Shown here in pieces: positions 62,933 to 64,000 of a DNA stretch of 64,000 bases. Under the pieces are notes generated by a model. That model was not told the DNA's origin. It did not search any database and saw only the letters and a program-made list of their open reading frames with translations. The DNA is from Streptomyces sp. NBC_01314. GTDB taxonomy: Bacteria > Actinomycetota > Actinomycetes > Streptomycetales > Streptomycetaceae. The position numbers and the translations under genes are program-made. The DNA is taken from positions 5,146,001 through 5,210,000 of the forward strand of contig NZ_CP108394.1 in NCBI RefSeq assembly GCF_041435215.1. Reading direction: 5' to 3'. Each line of letters begins with the position of its first letter. Within the stretch, counting starts at the first letter, position 1.

Positions 62933-64000
62933 GTCCGCAGCCAATACCCAGATATATCGAACGGCTCGCTCTAAAGTTCGCCAATGAGGAAGCCGAACGG
63001 GCACGGCAGGCGAACACGAAGGAAGGCTCCCAAGCCATAGCACGTCGTCTGGAAGCCGAATCCGACGCCGCAAACTTCACCTCCGTCAAGGAATACATCA
63101 AGAACCTGACCGAGGATGTCGAAGGCGTCGAAGCTCCGGACGGAACCACCCCGACCAGCGCCTTCTGGTCACACGGAATCCCACACCCCGACGCGCCAGT
63201 GAACTGGCGGAACGAGCATTTCCTCGACAACCGTTACATAGCGGAGGCCTGGGCCAAAACCCAGAACCAACGGAATCGCGAATCGGCCCAAACCCTCGAA
63301 ACGACAGACGGGGGTCGCAGGCTGAACGAGATGTACCTCTTCGAAGGCGCCGTCCGCGAGGCACTCGGTGGAGAGGATCAAGGCTTCACCTACGGGTGGG
63401 CCCGCGAATGCTGGGCTGGCATCTCCGAGACCTATGCCACCGCGGCCAAGGGCCCCGTCGTCGTGTTCGCCGAGACCGCCCACACCCGTTCGATCCTCTA
63501 CAACCAAGAGCTCCCCACCCTCCACACCAACGAGCACGTCGGCCTGGACAACATCAACTTCGCCTATCCCGCGCCCAAGGAATGGCCGAAGGAGACGCGC
63601 ACCGAGGTCGGCACCCATGCGGTTCGTGCCCAAGTGCAGGTCGATGACCCGTCACTCCCGCACTACATCGACCCCACGGCCTATCCGACGCAGGATCCCG
63701 CCGCCCGTGAGGCCGCCGTGGGCGCCGAATGCGCGGCCGTGACAGCCGAACGCTCGGAACGGGCTGCGGAGGCGGCCACCGCCCCCACCACCGAGACGAA
63801 GGCCCCAGAAGCCGAATCGCCCGCACGGGAAGCACCGGAGCAACCCGCAGCCAAGAACCCTGCCACCTCCATCCCCGTGTGGCAGGTCGGATTCAAGCCC
63901 ACCCCCGTCAAGCTCGAAGCCGGCGCCTCCGGCCCGACCACCCCATCGACGGCCCCGCCGACCCCCGACCTCGAAAAGCAGTCCGCAGCACCGGGGCTGG
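62929..64000 (+). CDS. Large protein with toxin-like domain, truncated by window end
   Basis: GTG 62929 after GGAGG; open for at least 357 codons with no stop. First 90 residues charged and helical (ERLALKFANEEAERARQANT). Residues about 100-230 contain YIAEAWAKTQNQRNR, SAQTLETTDGGRRLNEMYLF, ARECWAGISETYATAAKGPV and YNQELPTLHTNEHVGLDNI. This T-L-E-x-T-x-GG ... W-x-x-x-S-x-x-Y-A-x-x-A-x-G ... E-L-P-x-L-x-x-N pattern recalls C-terminal domains of CdiA-like polymorphic toxins, from memory only. After it a long Ala/Glu/Pro linker runs to the edge. Possible substrate of the adjacent T4SS-like system. Confidence 0.6.
   Translation, partial: MSPQPIPRYIERLALKFANEEAERARQANTKEGSQAIARRLEAESDAANFTSVKEYIKNLTEDVEGVEAPDGTTPTSAFWSHGIPHPDAPVNWRNEHFLDNRYIAEAWAKTQNQRNRESAQTLETTDGGRRLNEMYLFEGAVREALGGEDQGFTYGWARECWAGISETYATAAKGPVVVFAETAHTRSILYNQELPTLHTNEHVGLDNINFAYPAPKEWPKETRTEVGTHAVRAQVQVDDPSLPHYIDPTAYPTQDPAAREAAVGAECAAVTAERSERAAEAATAPTTETKAPEAESPAREAPEQPAAKNPATSIPVWQVGFKPTPVKLEAGASGPTTPSTAPPTPDLEKQSAAPGL

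Overview
The window looks like the core chromosome of a Streptomyces or a close relative. Base composition is very GC-rich with G/C-dominated third codon positions, GTG and TTG starts are common, and a HAIR-type (HspR) operator sits in front of clpB. Content is also typical: DUF3151, DUF2617, F420/FMN PPOX and YbjN proteins, a tryptophan-to-kynurenine operon, and a class II aldolase next to pyrE. I found no rRNA, tRNA or CRISPR array.

Layout, 0-20 kb: a secreted protein behind a 37-bp palindrome; a decayed YciI gene; a GbsR/MarR regulator divergent from a two-gene ABC exporter; a small membrane protein whose 3' end runs into a (GGCA)16 repeat; a cytochrome P450; two tandem NarL-type two-component systems; a membrane acyltransferase translationally coupled to an alpha/beta hydrolase; the kynurenine operon (dioxygenase, kynureninase, probable formamidase); DUF3151; and an MFS exporter.

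20-34 kb is mostly housekeeping: fructose-bisphosphate aldolase, pyrE, an aldose-epimerase-like protein, an SRPBCC membrane protein, a spermidine-synthase-like membrane protein, DUF2617, an aminotransferase, YbjN and clpB. Embedded here (27.7-29.4 kb) is an unusual array of four paralogous small membrane proteins. Each has one N-terminal TM helix, a conserved SWW motif and a Ser/Gly/Cys-rich tail, and the array carries three copies of a conserved upstream leader.

34-43 kb: a PPOX enzyme, then a regulatory island with three paralogous LuxR-type regulators around a 67-residue exported peptide carrying two DTSWP motifs. The peptide gene is coupled to a degenerate Rieske-like protein. A LuxR relic, a GNAT acetyltransferase, a lipoprotein and an orphan xylose-type binding lipoprotein follow.

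43-64 kb: a type IV secretion/conjugation-like locus in two divergent arms that meet at 52.0-52.35 kb. The left arm (minus) has a VirD4-like coupling ATPase, a three-domain peptidoglycan hydrolase, lipoproteins and accessory membrane proteins. The right arm (plus) has TcpC/VirB8-like, VirB2-like, TcpE/VirB3-like, VirB4-like and VirB6/TrbL-like proteins, two paralogous lipoproteins, two tandem paralogues of unknown function, and a truncated ORF with a toxin-like domain running off the window. No integrase or relaxase is visible, so transfer competence is unproven and an effector-secretion role is possible.

A theme across the first 45 kb is short tandem repeats inside or at the ends of genes (periods of 4, 6, 7, 15, 18, 21 and 25 bp), including Gly-Ala-type insertions inside otherwise normal enzymes.
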